This document shows positions 1 through 8,243 of a DNA stretch of 64,000 nt, piece by piece. The stretch is from Arthrobacter sp. U41 (GTDB taxonomy: Bacteria; Actinomycetota; Actinomycetes; Actinomycetales; Micrococcaceae): positions 62,001 through 126,000 of the forward strand of contig NZ_VEGI01000002.1 in NCBI RefSeq assembly GCF_007679325.1, written 5' to 3'. Each line of letters starts with the position of its first letter. Position 1 is the first letter of the stretch. The notes under the pieces were generated by a model that did no database searches, had not been told where the DNA came from, and saw nothing but the letters and a program-made list of their open reading frames with translations. Made by a program: the position numbers and the translations under genes.

Positions 1-132
1 CCCCACGGCGCCGGCCGAGGCGACGGCCACGTAGATCCAGAACATGGCCGAGAACAGGGCCCACCAGGCCATGGTCAGCGACCATTTGCCGACCCGCTGA
101 TCCGCGGGCATTACTAGATTTGAGTACGACAA
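1..132 (-). CDS. membrane transporter, N-terminal fragment (possibly NCS1 family)
   Basis: Only the first 44 codons are inside the window; the gene runs off the left edge. I chose the TTG start because an AGAGGTG Shine-Dalgarno-like stretch lies a few bases upstream; the internal ATG seven codons later has none. The protein begins MSYSNLVMPADQRVGKWSL and goes straight into a tryptophan-rich hydrophobic helix (MAWWALFSAMFWIYVAVA), as in a multi-pass permease. It lies 73 bases downstream of pxpC on the same strand, so it is probably the last gene of that operon and may import its substrate. NCS1 (cytosine/purine/hydantoin) permeases are a common partner, but too little sequence is present to prove the family. 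Confidence 0.6.
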   Translation of the reverse strand, partial: MSYSNLVMPADQRVGKWSLTMAWWALFSAMFWIYVAVASAGAVG

Positions 133-204
133 AGCGACACCTCTGGTGTTGGAATGATGCATGTATTGAACTGGTGGCGGGTGCCACTGGTCTGGGGGCG
201 TTGG

Positions 205-1164
205 TTACCCCCAGATGGAACGGCGGAGGGCCTTTCCTTCCGCACGGGCCGCGACGGCCTCCTCCATGGTCACGGCGACGAACCGCGTCTTGGTGCCCGG
301 TGCGCTGCGGGCAAGCTGGTCCATGTCCGCGCTGATGACGGTTGCGACCATGGCGTAGCCTCCCCCGGACACGGCGTCGCGGTGCAGGACGATGGGTTCG
401 CTGCCTCCGGGGATCTGGATGGAACCCACCGCATAGCCGGCGTCGACAATGTTGGAAGGGTCGGAACCGGCGCCGAAGGGCTGTTCCCGGGCTTTCCATT
501 CGACGGCCGGTCCGCTGTACCGCAGGCCGGTCCGGTCGGCCACCGGGGTGAGCGTCCAGGTCGAATCCAGAAGGGTTGCGAGCCCGGACTCGGTGAGCCG
601 GTGGTCGTAGAGGCCCAGAAGGACCCTGATCTCCGTTTCACCGGGAAATGCCGGGCGCAGCTCCGGCGCGATTCCGGCGAGGACTTCCCCGGAGGCGGTG
701 TCGCCGACCGGGACCTCATCGCCCGCGGCGAGCTTGCGCCCTTGATAGCCGCCAAGGGCGCCGAGGGCATAGGTGGAGCGGCTGCCGAGGACAAGGGGCA
801 CGTCGATGCCGCCGCGGACGGCCACGTAATAGCGCGTGCCGCCCTGGAGGAAGCCGAAGGAGACTTCGTCCCCCGCGGCGAGTTCGATGGCTTCCCATTG
901 CGGGGCGGTGGCTCCGTTGACTTTGACCTCCACCGGGGCGCCTCCCACGGCAATGACCGCGGCGGCGGAGGTGCGGAATTTCGGGCCCAGATAGGTGCAC
1001 TCCAGCACCGCCTCCTCGGCGCTGTTGCCCACCAGGGCATTCACGATTTCCGCGGAGAGCTGGTCCATGGACCCGCCCTGCGGGATTCCCACGTTGTAGT
1101 GGCCGAATCGGCCCCGGTCCTGGACCGTCGTCGACAGGCCGGGCTCCAAGATCTCAAGAGTCAT
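205..1164 (-). CDS. pxpC: 5-oxoprolinase subunit C / biotin-dependent carboxyltransferase family (KipA-like)
   Basis: 319 residues, the usual size for the KipA/PxpC/allophanate hydrolase subunit 2 family. The N-terminus carries the family signature TVQDRGRFGHYNVG followed by PQGGSMD. In the PxpABC enzyme this subunit works with PxpB and PxpA to open 5-oxoproline to glutamate with ATP; the same fold is the carboxyltransferase half of urea carboxylase. The ATG start overlaps the end of pxpB by 11 bases, so the two are translationally coupled. The biotin carboxylase and biotin carrier genes in the same operon leave open whether this is an ATP-dependent oxoprolinase or a biotin-dependent amide/lactam carboxylase. 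Confidence 0.85.
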   Translation of the reverse strand: MTLEILEPGLSTTVQDRGRFGHYNVGIPQGGSMDQLSAEIVNALVGNSAEEAVLECTYLGPKFRTSAAAVIAVGGAPVEVKVNGATAPQWEAIELAAGDEVSFGFLQGGTRYYVAVRGGIDVPLVLGSRSTYALGALGGYQGRKLAAGDEVPVGDTASGEVLAGIAPELRPAFPGETEIRVLLGLYDHRLTESGLATLLDSTWTLTPVADRTGLRYSGPAVEWKAREQPFGAGSDPSNIVDAGYAVGSIQIPGGSEPIVLHRDAVSGGGYAMVATVISADMDQLARSAPGTKTRFVAVTMEEAVAARAEGKALRRSIWG

Positions 1165-2065
1165 TGAGGTTCTCCAATAGCTTCGTGTTGTAGCTCTCGG
1201 GATCGTCGAGGGCCTCGGCCAGGTCGAAGGTGACCGGCACCTGCTTGTATACGAAGGTGCCTGCTTCCACCTGGTCCTTGATGCTCTTGTATTCGCCCTC
1301 ATCGACAGGCCGGAACTTGACGATGTCGCCCGGCTTGAAAAAGACCATGAAGTCCTTGAAGTCGGCCAGGGACTGCGCGGGGTCGAAGATCGGCGCAGCC
1401 GCGATGCCGAACATCTGGTAGCCGCCGGCGCCACGGACGGAATAGATGCAGGCGAAGCACCCGCCATGACCGACGGTGAGGGGAGGTGTGTCCGTGCGCG
1501 GACTGAGGTACTTCGGCACCTCCAGCTGCTGCTCGCGTGGCACCATCTGGAACATAAACGGCAGACCGGCGACAAACCCGACCATGGAAACCAGCCAGGG
1601 GCTGCTGTGGTGGCGCCTGATGAACTCGTCGGCACCGGAAAGGTTATTGACCTCGGCCGCAAAGTCCAGGTCGGTCCCCTCGGGCCGCTGGTGCCCGCTG
1701 CGGAAGCGGGCGCCGGTTTCCCGCGTGTACGGATCGTCGTACCAGACCGGAACCTCGATCAGCCGCGTGTTCAGCACCGGGTGGGCGGTGTTGTCCACCT
1801 CCACCTCGATCTCCCGTGTGGCTGCCTCCAGCTCCGCGGCGTCCAGCACATCGGGGTCGAAACGGACCAGCAGGGACGCGTTGGCGGGGCAGATTTCCGT
1901 CACGCCGGCCAGCGCCCTGTCGCCAAGCCTGGTGGCCATCGAGTTGGACTTGAAGTTCGCGGCCAGGCTCATCGCCTCCGAGATTTCGACGAAAAGGAAC
2001 TCGTCGCCGCCCCAGGTGTAGCGGGCCGTCCCTTTGAGTGAGCTGGCACTCAGGATATTGCTCAT
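1154..2065 (-). CDS. pxpB: 5-oxoprolinase subunit B / allophanate hydrolase subunit 1 family (KipI-like)
   Basis: 303 residues, longer than typical KipI/PxpB proteins of about 220-240. The C-terminal half has the recognisable family core (SPWLVSMVGFVAGLPF, then a Gly-rich stretch and GGYQMFGI). The extra roughly 70 residues at the N-terminus (YTWGGDEFLFVEIS) resemble the longer form found in carboxylase-type operons. It is the partner of the KipA-like subunit encoded directly downstream. Its ATG overlaps the biotin carboxylase stop by 4 bases (ATGA). The substrate cannot be read from the sequence. Confidence 0.83.
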   Translation of the reverse strand: MSNILSASSLKGTARYTWGGDEFLFVEISEAMSLAANFKSNSMATRLGDRALAGVTEICPANASLLVRFDPDVLDAAELEAATREIEVEVDNTAHPVLNTRLIEVPVWYDDPYTRETGARFRSGHQRPEGTDLDFAAEVNNLSGADEFIRRHHSSPWLVSMVGFVAGLPFMFQMVPREQQLEVPKYLSPRTDTPPLTVGHGGCFACIYSVRGAGGYQMFGIAAAPIFDPAQSLADFKDFMVFFKPGDIVKFRPVDEGEYKSIKDQVEAGTFVYKQVPVTFDLAEALDDPESYNTKLLENLNDS

Positions 2066-3417
2066 GACAGGTCCCCCAGGATCTCCGGGCAGGTTTCGAT
2101 GAACTTGGTGTGGTGCTCCACGGACTTCAGTTCCGGCCGGTGCAGCACGGCGCTGAGAAGCGGAATGGTGGTTGACACGCCCTCGATGGTGATTTCGTCG
2201 AGGGCGCGGATGGACCGGCCGATGGCCTCCTCCCGGGTTTCGTCCCAGACGATGATTTTCGCCAGCAGCGAGTCGTAGAAGGGCATGACCGAGGAGCCGG
2301 CGACGAATCCGGAGTCGATGCGGACGCCAGGACCGCCCGGCCAGTCCAGGCGTTCCAGCAGCCCCGGACTGGGCATGAATCCCTTGGACGGGTCCTCGGC
2401 GTTGAGCCGGAATTCGAAGGCATGCCCGCGGAAAAAGACGTCTTCCTGGCGCATCCGCAGCGGCTCCCCGGCAGCTATCAGCAGTTGTTCGCGGACCAGG
2501 TCAAGGCCCGTGACCATTTCGGTGACCGGGTGCTCCACCTGGAGACGGGTGTTCATTTCGATAAAGGAGACTTCGTGGTTGACAGCGTCGTACAGGAATT
2601 CGACCGTTCCCAGGCCCTTGTAGTGGCACTGCCGGGCGAGCTCCACCGAGGACTCCAGCATGTGCCGGCGGACGTCGTCCGGCAGGTCGGGGGCTGGCGC
2701 TTCCTCCAAAATTTTCTGCTGCCGTCGCTGCATGGAGCAGTCCCTGTCCCCGAGATGGACCACGTTGGTGCCGTCGCCGAGGACCTGAACCTCAACGTGG
2801 CGGGCGCGTTCCACGAACTTTTCCAGGTAGACGGCGGCACTGCCGAATGCAGCCGCCGCTTCGGCCTGGGCCACCTCGACGGTCGAGGCCAGGTCCTCCG
2901 CACGCGTGACCAGCCGGATTCCGCGTCCGCCGCCGCCCGCGGCCGCCTTGACCACCAGGGGGAAGCCGATCTCGGCAGCGATCTCCAGCAGGGCGTCGCC
3001 GGTGGGGGCCTCTCCGTGGGTTCCGCGGAGGGTGGGGACGCCCGCCGCTTCGGCGGCCTTCCTGGCCTGCGCCTTGTCCCCCATCAGCTCGATGGCTTCC
3101 GGGGACGGGCCCACCCAGATGAGTCCCGCGTCAATGACCGCCCGGGCAAACGCGGCGTTCTCGGACAGGAACCCGTATCCGGGGTGCACGGCGTCGCAGC
3201 CGAAGTCGGCTGCCGCTTTCAGGACGGCACCGTGGTCCAGATAGCTTTGGCTGGCCGGTGCGGGGCCGATGACGGCGTATTCGTCCGCGAGGCGCGCCGC
3301 CAGCCCGTCGACGTCGGGCTCGCTGGCCACCACCACCGTGTGGATCCCCAGTTCGCGGGCTGTGCGGATAATCCGTACTGCGATCTCCCCCCGGTTGGCG
3401 ATGAGCAGTTTCTTCAT
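2062..3417 (-). CDS. biotin carboxylase subunit (AccC-like)
   Basis: 451 residues, the normal length of stand-alone AccC. Visible features: N-terminal KKLLIANRGEIAVRIIRTA, the ATP-grasp glycine-rich loop KAAAGGGGRGIR, and the catalytic/bicarbonate region EMNTRLQVEHPVTE. The enzyme carboxylates biotin on a carrier using ATP and bicarbonate. Here it sits between a carrier gene (4-base overlap upstream) and pxpB/pxpC (4-base overlap downstream), not next to acyl-CoA carboxyltransferase genes, so it is likely dedicated to the KipI/KipA-like carboxyltransferase. The split gene order corresponds to the domains of urea carboxylase. Confidence 0.9.
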   Translation of the reverse strand: MKKLLIANRGEIAVRIIRTARELGIHTVVVASEPDVDGLAARLADEYAVIGPAPASQSYLDHGAVLKAAADFGCDAVHPGYGFLSENAAFARAVIDAGLIWVGPSPEAIELMGDKAQARKAAEAAGVPTLRGTHGEAPTGDALLEIAAEIGFPLVVKAAAGGGGRGIRLVTRAEDLASTVEVAQAEAAAAFGSAAVYLEKFVERARHVEVQVLGDGTNVVHLGDRDCSMQRRQQKILEEAPAPDLPDDVRRHMLESSVELARQCHYKGLGTVEFLYDAVNHEVSFIEMNTRLQVEHPVTEMVTGLDLVREQLLIAAGEPLRMRQEDVFFRGHAFEFRLNAEDPSKGFMPSPGLLERLDWPGGPGVRIDSGFVAGSSVMPFYDSLLAKIIVWDETREEAIGRSIRALDEITIEGVSTTIPLLSAVLHRPELKSVEHHTKFIETCPEILGDLS

Positions 3418-3659
3418 GGTTTTTCCTCTATTACTGCAATCACGTCGCCCGGATTAACGGTGCCTGAATCCGACACCTCAAACTTGACCAGGTTCCCGGA
3501 GACTTCGGTCTTGACCTCGCTGAACTGCTTCATGATTTCGACGACGCCGATCGTCTGGCCCGCTTCGACGTGGTCGCCTTCCTGCACATAGGGATCCTTG
3601 TCAGGGCCGGGCTTGCGGTAGAACACTCCGGGAAGCGGCGAGGTGACTTGGTGTGACAT
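3414..3659 (-). CDS. biotin carboxyl carrier protein, short stand-alone
   Basis: 81 residues, essentially only a biotinyl domain. The biotinylation site is EIMKQF with Lys44, preceded by the hinge-like GDHVEAGQTIGVV and followed by the typical beta strands SGNLVKFEVSDSGTVNPGDVIAVI. Most carriers have AMKM; EIMK is a variant seen in stand-alone carriers. It is translationally coupled to the biotin carboxylase (4-base overlap) and would shuttle the carboxyl group to the PxpB/PxpC-like subunits. A dedicated biotin ligase is not in the window. Confidence 0.88.
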   Translation of the reverse strand: MSHQVTSPLPGVFYRKPGPDKDPYVQEGDHVEAGQTIGVVEIMKQFSEVKTEVSGNLVKFEVSDSGTVNPGDVIAVIEEKP

Positions 3660-3709
3660 GGTGTGCCTTTCGGTTGGGGTGTTGTGGGCAGTACATGACA
3701 GGTCATTGG

Positions 3710-4489
3710 CTACCGTCCGCCCAGGGCCGCCCGCACGGCCTGCGCCACGGCCGGCGAATTGGCGGCATCGGAGTGGACGCAGATGCTGGTGAAGTCGATG
3801 TGGACGGTTGAGCCGTCGGAGGTTTCCACCAGCCCGTCGTCGAGGACCCTGCGGACGCGCTCGGCAGCCTTGGCGGGGTCCGTGGCTTCGGGCCGGCGCT
3901 GGATGATCAACTGGCCGGCGGGGTTGTAGTTCAGGTCCACGTAGAGTTCGCTGACGAACGGCACTCCCATCTCTGCGCAGACGCTTTCGTGCGCTGTTCC
4001 GGCGAGCCCGAACATCGGGACCTCGTACAGCGCGGCGACTTTCGCGGCGGACCGCATCAGTTCGGGGTCCCGTGAGAGCATCCCGTAGAGGGAGCCGTGC
4101 GGTTTGATGTGGTTCAGCTCCAGTCCGGCCTTCTTCAGGAAGCCCACCAGTGCGCCCGTCTGGTACAGGATGATGGACTCGACTTCGGCCGGGGTCAGTT
4201 TCATTTCGCGGCGGCCGAATCCGGTCAGGTCCGGCAGGCCCGGGTGCGCCCCGATCCGCACCCCGTGCTCTTTGGCTGCGGCCACGGTTTCTTCCATGGT
4301 GTCCGGGTCGCCGGCATGGAAACCGCAGGCCACATTGGCCACATCGATGATCTCCATCAGCGCCAGATCGTTGCCAAAGCTGTGCAGCCCGAACGCTTCG
4401 CCCATGTCCGAATTGATCTCGATGCTGTTTTTCCCGTCACCATTTTTTCCGGCGGCGGCTGTGACTTGGCCCACATTAACATTGTTCAT
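3710..4489 (-). CDS. pxpA: LamB/YcsF family protein, 5-oxoprolinase subunit A
   Basis: 259 residues; the family signature SIEINSDMGEAFGLHSFGND is near the N-terminus, with downstream ANVACGFHAGDP, GAHPGLPD and HIKPHGSLYGM. PxpA is the third component of PxpABC, which converts 5-oxoproline to glutamate with ATP. It is the first gene of the minus-strand operon, 50 bases before the carrier gene. An in-frame GTG nine bases upstream is an alternative start; both have weak ribosome sites. The upstream gap shared with the divergent PucR regulator holds two palindromes. Confidence 0.87.
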   Translation of the reverse strand: MNNVNVGQVTAAAGKNGDGKNSIEINSDMGEAFGLHSFGNDLALMEIIDVANVACGFHAGDPDTMEETVAAAKEHGVRIGAHPGLPDLTGFGRREMKLTPAEVESIILYQTGALVGFLKKAGLELNHIKPHGSLYGMLSRDPELMRSAAKVAALYEVPMFGLAGTAHESVCAEMGVPFVSELYVDLNYNPAGQLIIQRRPEATDPAKAAERVRRVLDDGLVETSDGSTVHIDFTSICVHSDAANSPAVAQAVRAALGGR

Positions 4490-4523
4490 GCGTTCCACAT
4501 TAGGGACTGCCCCAGCCCTTACA

Positions 4524-4572
4524 TAGTGGGCAAATGTCCACTAACTTTGACAGCAGATGTGCAGCTTGCACA
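4524..4572. promoter_or_regulatory. two palindromes in the pxpA/pucR divergent gap
   Basis: Two perfect inverted repeats lie between the divergent genes: TAGTGG-N8-CCACTA (4524-4543) and TGTGCA-GCT-TGCACA (4558-4572). Their position between pxpA and the PucR-type gene suggests operators for that regulator, controlling the catabolic operon and itself. No PucR site from this subgroup is known to me, so assigning them to PucR is inference. Confidence 0.5.
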
Positions 4573-4610
4573 CCACATTCTCGGAGGGCAACGGCACCCG
4601 GGAGGCACCC

Positions 4611-6098
4611 ATGAGAGTCTCGGATCTACTGGCAGAGGACGCGCTGCAACTCAGGTTGCATACGCCGTCCACCGCCCAGCGCCTGGCGACATCCATCAGC
4701 TACACCGCCCCGGCTGAGTTCCTTGATCCCACCCCGTTCCTGGGTGCCAACTGCCTGTTGATCACCCACGGGATCGGCTTCAACTTCTTTGACCAACGGA
4801 CGTGGGACGCCTATGTCGAACGGCTGGCCGGTGTCCCTGTTTGTGCCATCGCCTTCGTCACGGGAGTGGCGCACCGGCTGATTCCCAAACCCCTGGTGGA
4901 GGCGGCCAAGGCCCACGGGATTCCCCTGCTGGAGGTTCCCAGTGTTGTTCCCGCCCTGCAGCTGCAGCGCTTCGTCACGAGCGTTCTGGAAGCCGAACGG
5001 TTTGCCCTGACCCGTCAGTCATGGGAGCTGGCCGATTTGTGCGCCAAGGCCGCGCGATCCGGCGGATCGCTCCGGGCCGTGCTGGCGGAGGTGGCCGCCG
5101 CAGCAGAGGGGCAGTGTGCCGTTTTTGACACCACCGGGGCCCTGATCAGCTGCTGGCCGGCCAGCTCACGCTGGACCGCGGAGGACCTCCGCCATGACCG
5201 CGGCTCCTCCGGGTCCAGCTTCGCGCTGCCCACCGGCGGCACGGAGCACTTTCAGCTGGTGGTCCGGGGCGGGACCACCGGGGAGCCGCTCGCCACGCTC
5301 ATCGGGCCGGCGTCATCCATTCTCGCCATGCAGCTCAACAGGGCGTTCCAGGCCAGCGCGCCGCACCAAACCAAGCTGGAGCGGCTGATGCAGCAGCTTG
5401 AGGACTGGCAGGGTGTGGCCTTGAAGGAGGTGACCCGGACCTTCCGCGGCACGGGCCTGGACGCGCACGCCCCCACTTTCCTGGTGGTGGCCGAGCCGGA
5501 CAAGGCCGAACTGCCGCATGCCTGGCGGATCCGGCTGGCCGTGCAGGAGCACCTGAACAACGCCCACGTCTTCACGTATAGAGGCTCGTTCTACGCCCTC
5601 GCGCAGGCGCGGACGGACACCGCCGCGGATTGGAATGTCATTCCGGACCGGCTGCTGGGCTCTCTCCGGCAGGTGGTGCCCGGGATGCCCCTTGTTATCA
5701 AGGGGCCCTTGGGCAGCGTGGATGAGCTCCGGCTCGGCCTCGCCCATGCGCAATGGCTGGTCCGGCAGGTCAGGGGTCCCGCCGTCGCCGCCCCGATGAG
5801 CATCGAGTCCCTGGTGCTGGCCACCGCCGGCAGCGGCGCCCACGCCGCAGCGGAGAATCTGCTCGCACCCCTCCGCAACTACGACCAGGCGAACAACGGC
5901 CGGCTGATGCCGACACTGCGCGCCTACCTCGACCACGACGCCCAGCCGTCCAGGGTCTGCCAGGCCCTGTACATCCACCGGAACACACTGAGCAAGCGGC
6001 TGGCGCTGATGTCGAGGCTGCTGAACGTCCGCCTGGACACCCTGGACGGGCTCACCACGTGCATGCTGGCCGTCCGGATCACCGACGACGAGCCCTGA
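4611..6098 (+). CDS. PucR family transcriptional regulator
   Basis: 495 residues. The start is an ATG with a GGGAGG ribosome site 6 bases upstream; an in-frame upstream ATG at 4557 lies inside a palindrome and is less likely. The N-terminal third (RVSDLLAEDALQLRLH to VPSVVPALQLQRFVTSVLEAER) is the PucR N-terminal sensory domain. The C-terminus carries the PucR helix-turn-helix (RVCQALYIHRNTLSKRLALM). PucR proteins usually activate purine, amide or amino-acid degradation in response to a metabolite. It is divergent from the pxp/biotin carboxylase operon and probably controls it. Confidence 0.87.
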   Translation: MRVSDLLAEDALQLRLHTPSTAQRLATSISYTAPAEFLDPTPFLGANCLLITHGIGFNFFDQRTWDAYVERLAGVPVCAIAFVTGVAHRLIPKPLVEAAKAHGIPLLEVPSVVPALQLQRFVTSVLEAERFALTRQSWELADLCAKAARSGGSLRAVLAEVAAAAEGQCAVFDTTGALISCWPASSRWTAEDLRHDRGSSGSSFALPTGGTEHFQLVVRGGTTGEPLATLIGPASSILAMQLNRAFQASAPHQTKLERLMQQLEDWQGVALKEVTRTFRGTGLDAHAPTFLVVAEPDKAELPHAWRIRLAVQEHLNNAHVFTYRGSFYALAQARTDTAADWNVIPDRLLGSLRQVVPGMPLVIKGPLGSVDELRLGLAHAQWLVRQVRGPAVAAPMSIESLVLATAGSGAHAAAENLLAPLRNYDQANNGRLMPTLRAYLDHDAQPSRVCQALYIHRNTLSKRLALMSRLLNVRLDTLDGLTTCMLAVRITDDEP

Positions 6099-6107
6099 TA
6101 CCGGGCG

Positions 6108-6896
6108 CTACTTGGGGCGGCGGGGCGGTCCGGCCACGAGCTGGTCCGGGAGGATCCGGGCGGCCGCGGTCAGCACCTTGTAGCGCTTGGTCGGGACGGA
6201 GACGGCCTTGCCCCGTTCGTTGTCAGCGAGGCCCTCCCGCACCACCCGTTCGGCCTGCAGCCACAGCCCGCGCGGCACCACGGTGGTGTCCATGCCCATC
6301 CGGTCGTGGAACTCGGTGTGGGTGAAGCCGGGGCAGACGGCGGTCACGTGCACGCCCTGCCGGGAGTACGTGAGGTTGGCCCAGCGGGAAAAGCTGACAA
6401 GCCACGCTTTGGCCGCGGAATAGCTTCCCCGGGGAAGGAACGCGGCCACGCTGGCGACGTTGATGATCCGGCCGGAATGCCGCCTGAGCATCCCCTGCAG
6501 CGCGGCGTGGGTCAGCTGCATGGCGGTCTCGACGTGCAGCTTGAGGTGCCTGGTCTCCTCCGCGACGTCGTTGTCCTCGAAAGAACGCAGCAGGCCGGTC
6601 CCTGCATTGTTGACCAGGATCTCCACCGGACGCGCCGGATCCGTGAGGCGGGCGACGACGGCTGCCACGCCGGCGTCGTCCGTCAGATCAGCGGAGATCA
6701 CCTCGGCGTGGATGCCGTACCGCTTCTCCAGCTCCTCCGCCTTGGTCTGCAGCCGGGAGGCGTCGCGGGCCACCAGCACCACACTGTGCCCCTGTTCGGC
6801 GAGCTGGCGGGCGAATTCCGCGCCGATTCCGGCGGTCGCTCCGGTGATCAGGGCAGTGGTGGCAGCAGGTGCCGGGGCGGGCGAAGGTGCAGTCAT
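6108..6896 (-). CDS. short-chain dehydrogenase/reductase (SDR)
   Basis: 262 residues with the classical SDR layout: cofactor loop TGATAGIGAEFA at about 18-30, NNAG in LVNNAGTG, and the catalytic Ser/Tyr/Lys set in NVASVAAFLPRGSYSAAKAW. The residues after the first strand (LVARDASRL) contain an Arg, which often goes with NADP(H). It ends 10 bases from the stop of the convergent PucR gene. The substrate is unknown; this subgroup (DltE/YqjQ-like) often acts on lipids or carbonyl compounds. Confidence 0.8.
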   Translation of the reverse strand: MTAPSPAPAPAATTALITGATAGIGAEFARQLAEQGHSVVLVARDASRLQTKAEELEKRYGIHAEVISADLTDDAGVAAVVARLTDPARPVEILVNNAGTGLLRSFEDNDVAEETRHLKLHVETAMQLTHAALQGMLRRHSGRIINVASVAAFLPRGSYSAAKAWLVSFSRWANLTYSRQGVHVTAVCPGFTHTEFHDRMGMDTTVVPRGLWLQAERVVREGLADNERGKAVSVPTKRYKVLTAAARILPDQLVAGPPRRPK

Positions 6897-6921
6897 GGCG
6901 ACAGCCTAGTACGCGGAGGCC

Positions 6922-7773
6922 TCAGGCAAGGGCCGGACCGGCTGCCAGTTCGCCCTCCGCGGGATCGCTCCCGCCGCCCAGGTGCCGGTTCTGCAGCTCT
7001 TCGGTGGCCAGCTCGTACCAGGTGTGCGCGCCAAAAGACGGGTTGCTGGTGTCAAGGTGCCGGTAGAGGGCATCGGCCAGTTGGCCCAGTGCCACGTCGG
7101 ACAGTGCCCGGACGGTGGCGGCGGGGTCGAGGGTCCCTTCGAAGTATTCGGAGAGCGCCAGGCCGTTGATGGTGTTGACCTCGTCAGGAATCGGGCTGCA
7201 GGCCTCGTCGAGCCCCGCATCCAGCGCCCCGCCAGCGGGAAGGCCAGCAGTTGAACCTGCGGGAAGGCCCGCGGCGAGTCCCGCAGAGAGGGCCGGGGAA
7301 ACGCCGGCGCCGCCGACGGCCAAGGGCGCAGCGCCCCCGACGGCCAAGGGCACGGCGGCGTCCGGCAGCGGGGCAGCGGCGAGCTCGCCCTCGAGGCCGG
7401 CCAGGACCTCGCCCTCGGAGCCGACGTGCATCAGGCAGATCGGCAGGTCCGCAGGTTCCGCCAGAGTGATGCGGAAAGGCACTTTTCCGGCAGCAGTCCC
7501 GTCAAGTGACCCGGCGTCCGTCCCGGCGTCCGTCAAAGGTGCATCCATGCTGGCGTCGGCGATGGACCGCAGCTGAAGGAGGATTTCGGGGTCGAGGTGG
7601 GACGAGCCATGAAGGTCAATGATGACGCCAGACCCTGCGCCGAGGCGGCCCGCCCGCCGCATGATGTGCAGCAGTGCGGGGAAATCTGATTGGGTGAGGC
7701 AGCCGGTGACCTCGAGGGTCACGTGTCCGGGATCGACGTCCACACGGACAAGCACACGCAGTTTATGGTTCAC
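6922..7773 (-). CDS. STAS-like hypothetical protein with Ala/Gly/Pro-rich linker
   Basis: 283 residues from a GTG start preceded by TTTTGGAG at good spacing. The first 100 residues (LRVLVRVDVDPGHVTLEVTG, GVIIDLHGSSHLDPEILLQL) look like a STAS/anti-sigma-antagonist fold, although I see no clear phosphorylatable Ser. The middle is low complexity with near repeats PLAVGGA and AGLPAG. The last 70 residues (NTINGLALSEYFEGTLDP, TWYELATEELQNRHLG) form a separate helical segment. Function unknown. A role in a partner-switching or stress response is possible but not shown. Confidence 0.6.
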   Translation of the reverse strand: MNHKLRVLVRVDVDPGHVTLEVTGCLTQSDFPALLHIMRRAGRLGAGSGVIIDLHGSSHLDPEILLQLRSIADASMDAPLTDAGTDAGSLDGTAAGKVPFRITLAEPADLPICLMHVGSEGEVLAGLEGELAAAPLPDAAVPLAVGGAAPLAVGGAGVSPALSAGLAAGLPAGSTAGLPAGGALDAGLDEACSPIPDEVNTINGLALSEYFEGTLDPAATVRALSDVALGQLADALYRHLDTSNPSFGAHTWYELATEELQNRHLGGGSDPAEGELAAGPALA

Positions 7774-7878
7774 GGGGTTCTCCAAAAGGGACACGTCCAA
7801 GAGCCAACTGCATAACTCTGCTAGAACTTTACGGGGTTGTTGCTCCGGTCACAAGCAGGGAGCGGCCTTTCCTGAGAC

Positions 7879-7899
7879 ACGCCGCGGCTGGCGCGGCGT
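7879..7899 (-). terminator. GC-rich hairpin at the end of the GNAT gene
   Basis: ACGCCGCG-N5-CGCGGCGT, a perfect 8-bp stem, touches the stop codon of the GNAT gene on the minus strand. No T-tract follows, so it is at best a weak or factor-assisted terminator. Confidence 0.3.
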
Positions 7900-8243
7900 C
7901 AGGCGCCGGCCGGAGGCTGCTCGGGCCAGTCGATGTATTGGTTGTACGCGTCGTGCTTGCGCAGGTACCGGTACATAAAGGGGCAGTTGGGAATGATCCG
8001 CTTGCCGGCTGCCACCACGTCGTCCAAAGCGAAGTGGGCCAGCACCTTGGCGAGACCCTGGCCCTGGAATTTCTCCTCCGTATCGGTGTGGATGAAGTCC
8101 ACATGCCCCGGCTCGTCGATGAAGCGGATCTGGACGGCCAGCTGGCCGCCGACGTGGAGCTCATAGTGGTGCAGCTCATCATTCCGGGTGGTGGATACGT
8201 TCGGACTGAACGTGTCTTCCGTGGCTGCCGAGTTCTCCGTCAT
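7899..8243 (-). CDS. short GNAT-family acetyltransferase (YjdJ-like)
   Basis: 114 residues, the size of the minimal acetyl-CoA-binding proteins of the YjdJ/N-acetyltransferase-like group. The acetyl-CoA loop is visible as EEKFQGQGLAKVLAHFAL, and the C-terminal PNCPFMYRYLRKHDAYNQYI is characteristic of this subgroup. The start overlaps the acyltransferase-3 stop by 4 bases, so the two are co-translated. The acceptor is unknown. Confidence 0.75.
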   Translation of the reverse strand: MTENSAATEDTFSPNVSTTRNDELHHYELHVGGQLAVQIRFIDEPGHVDFIHTDTEEKFQGQGLAKVLAHFALDDVVAAGKRIIPNCPFMYRYLRKHDAYNQYIDWPEQPPAGA

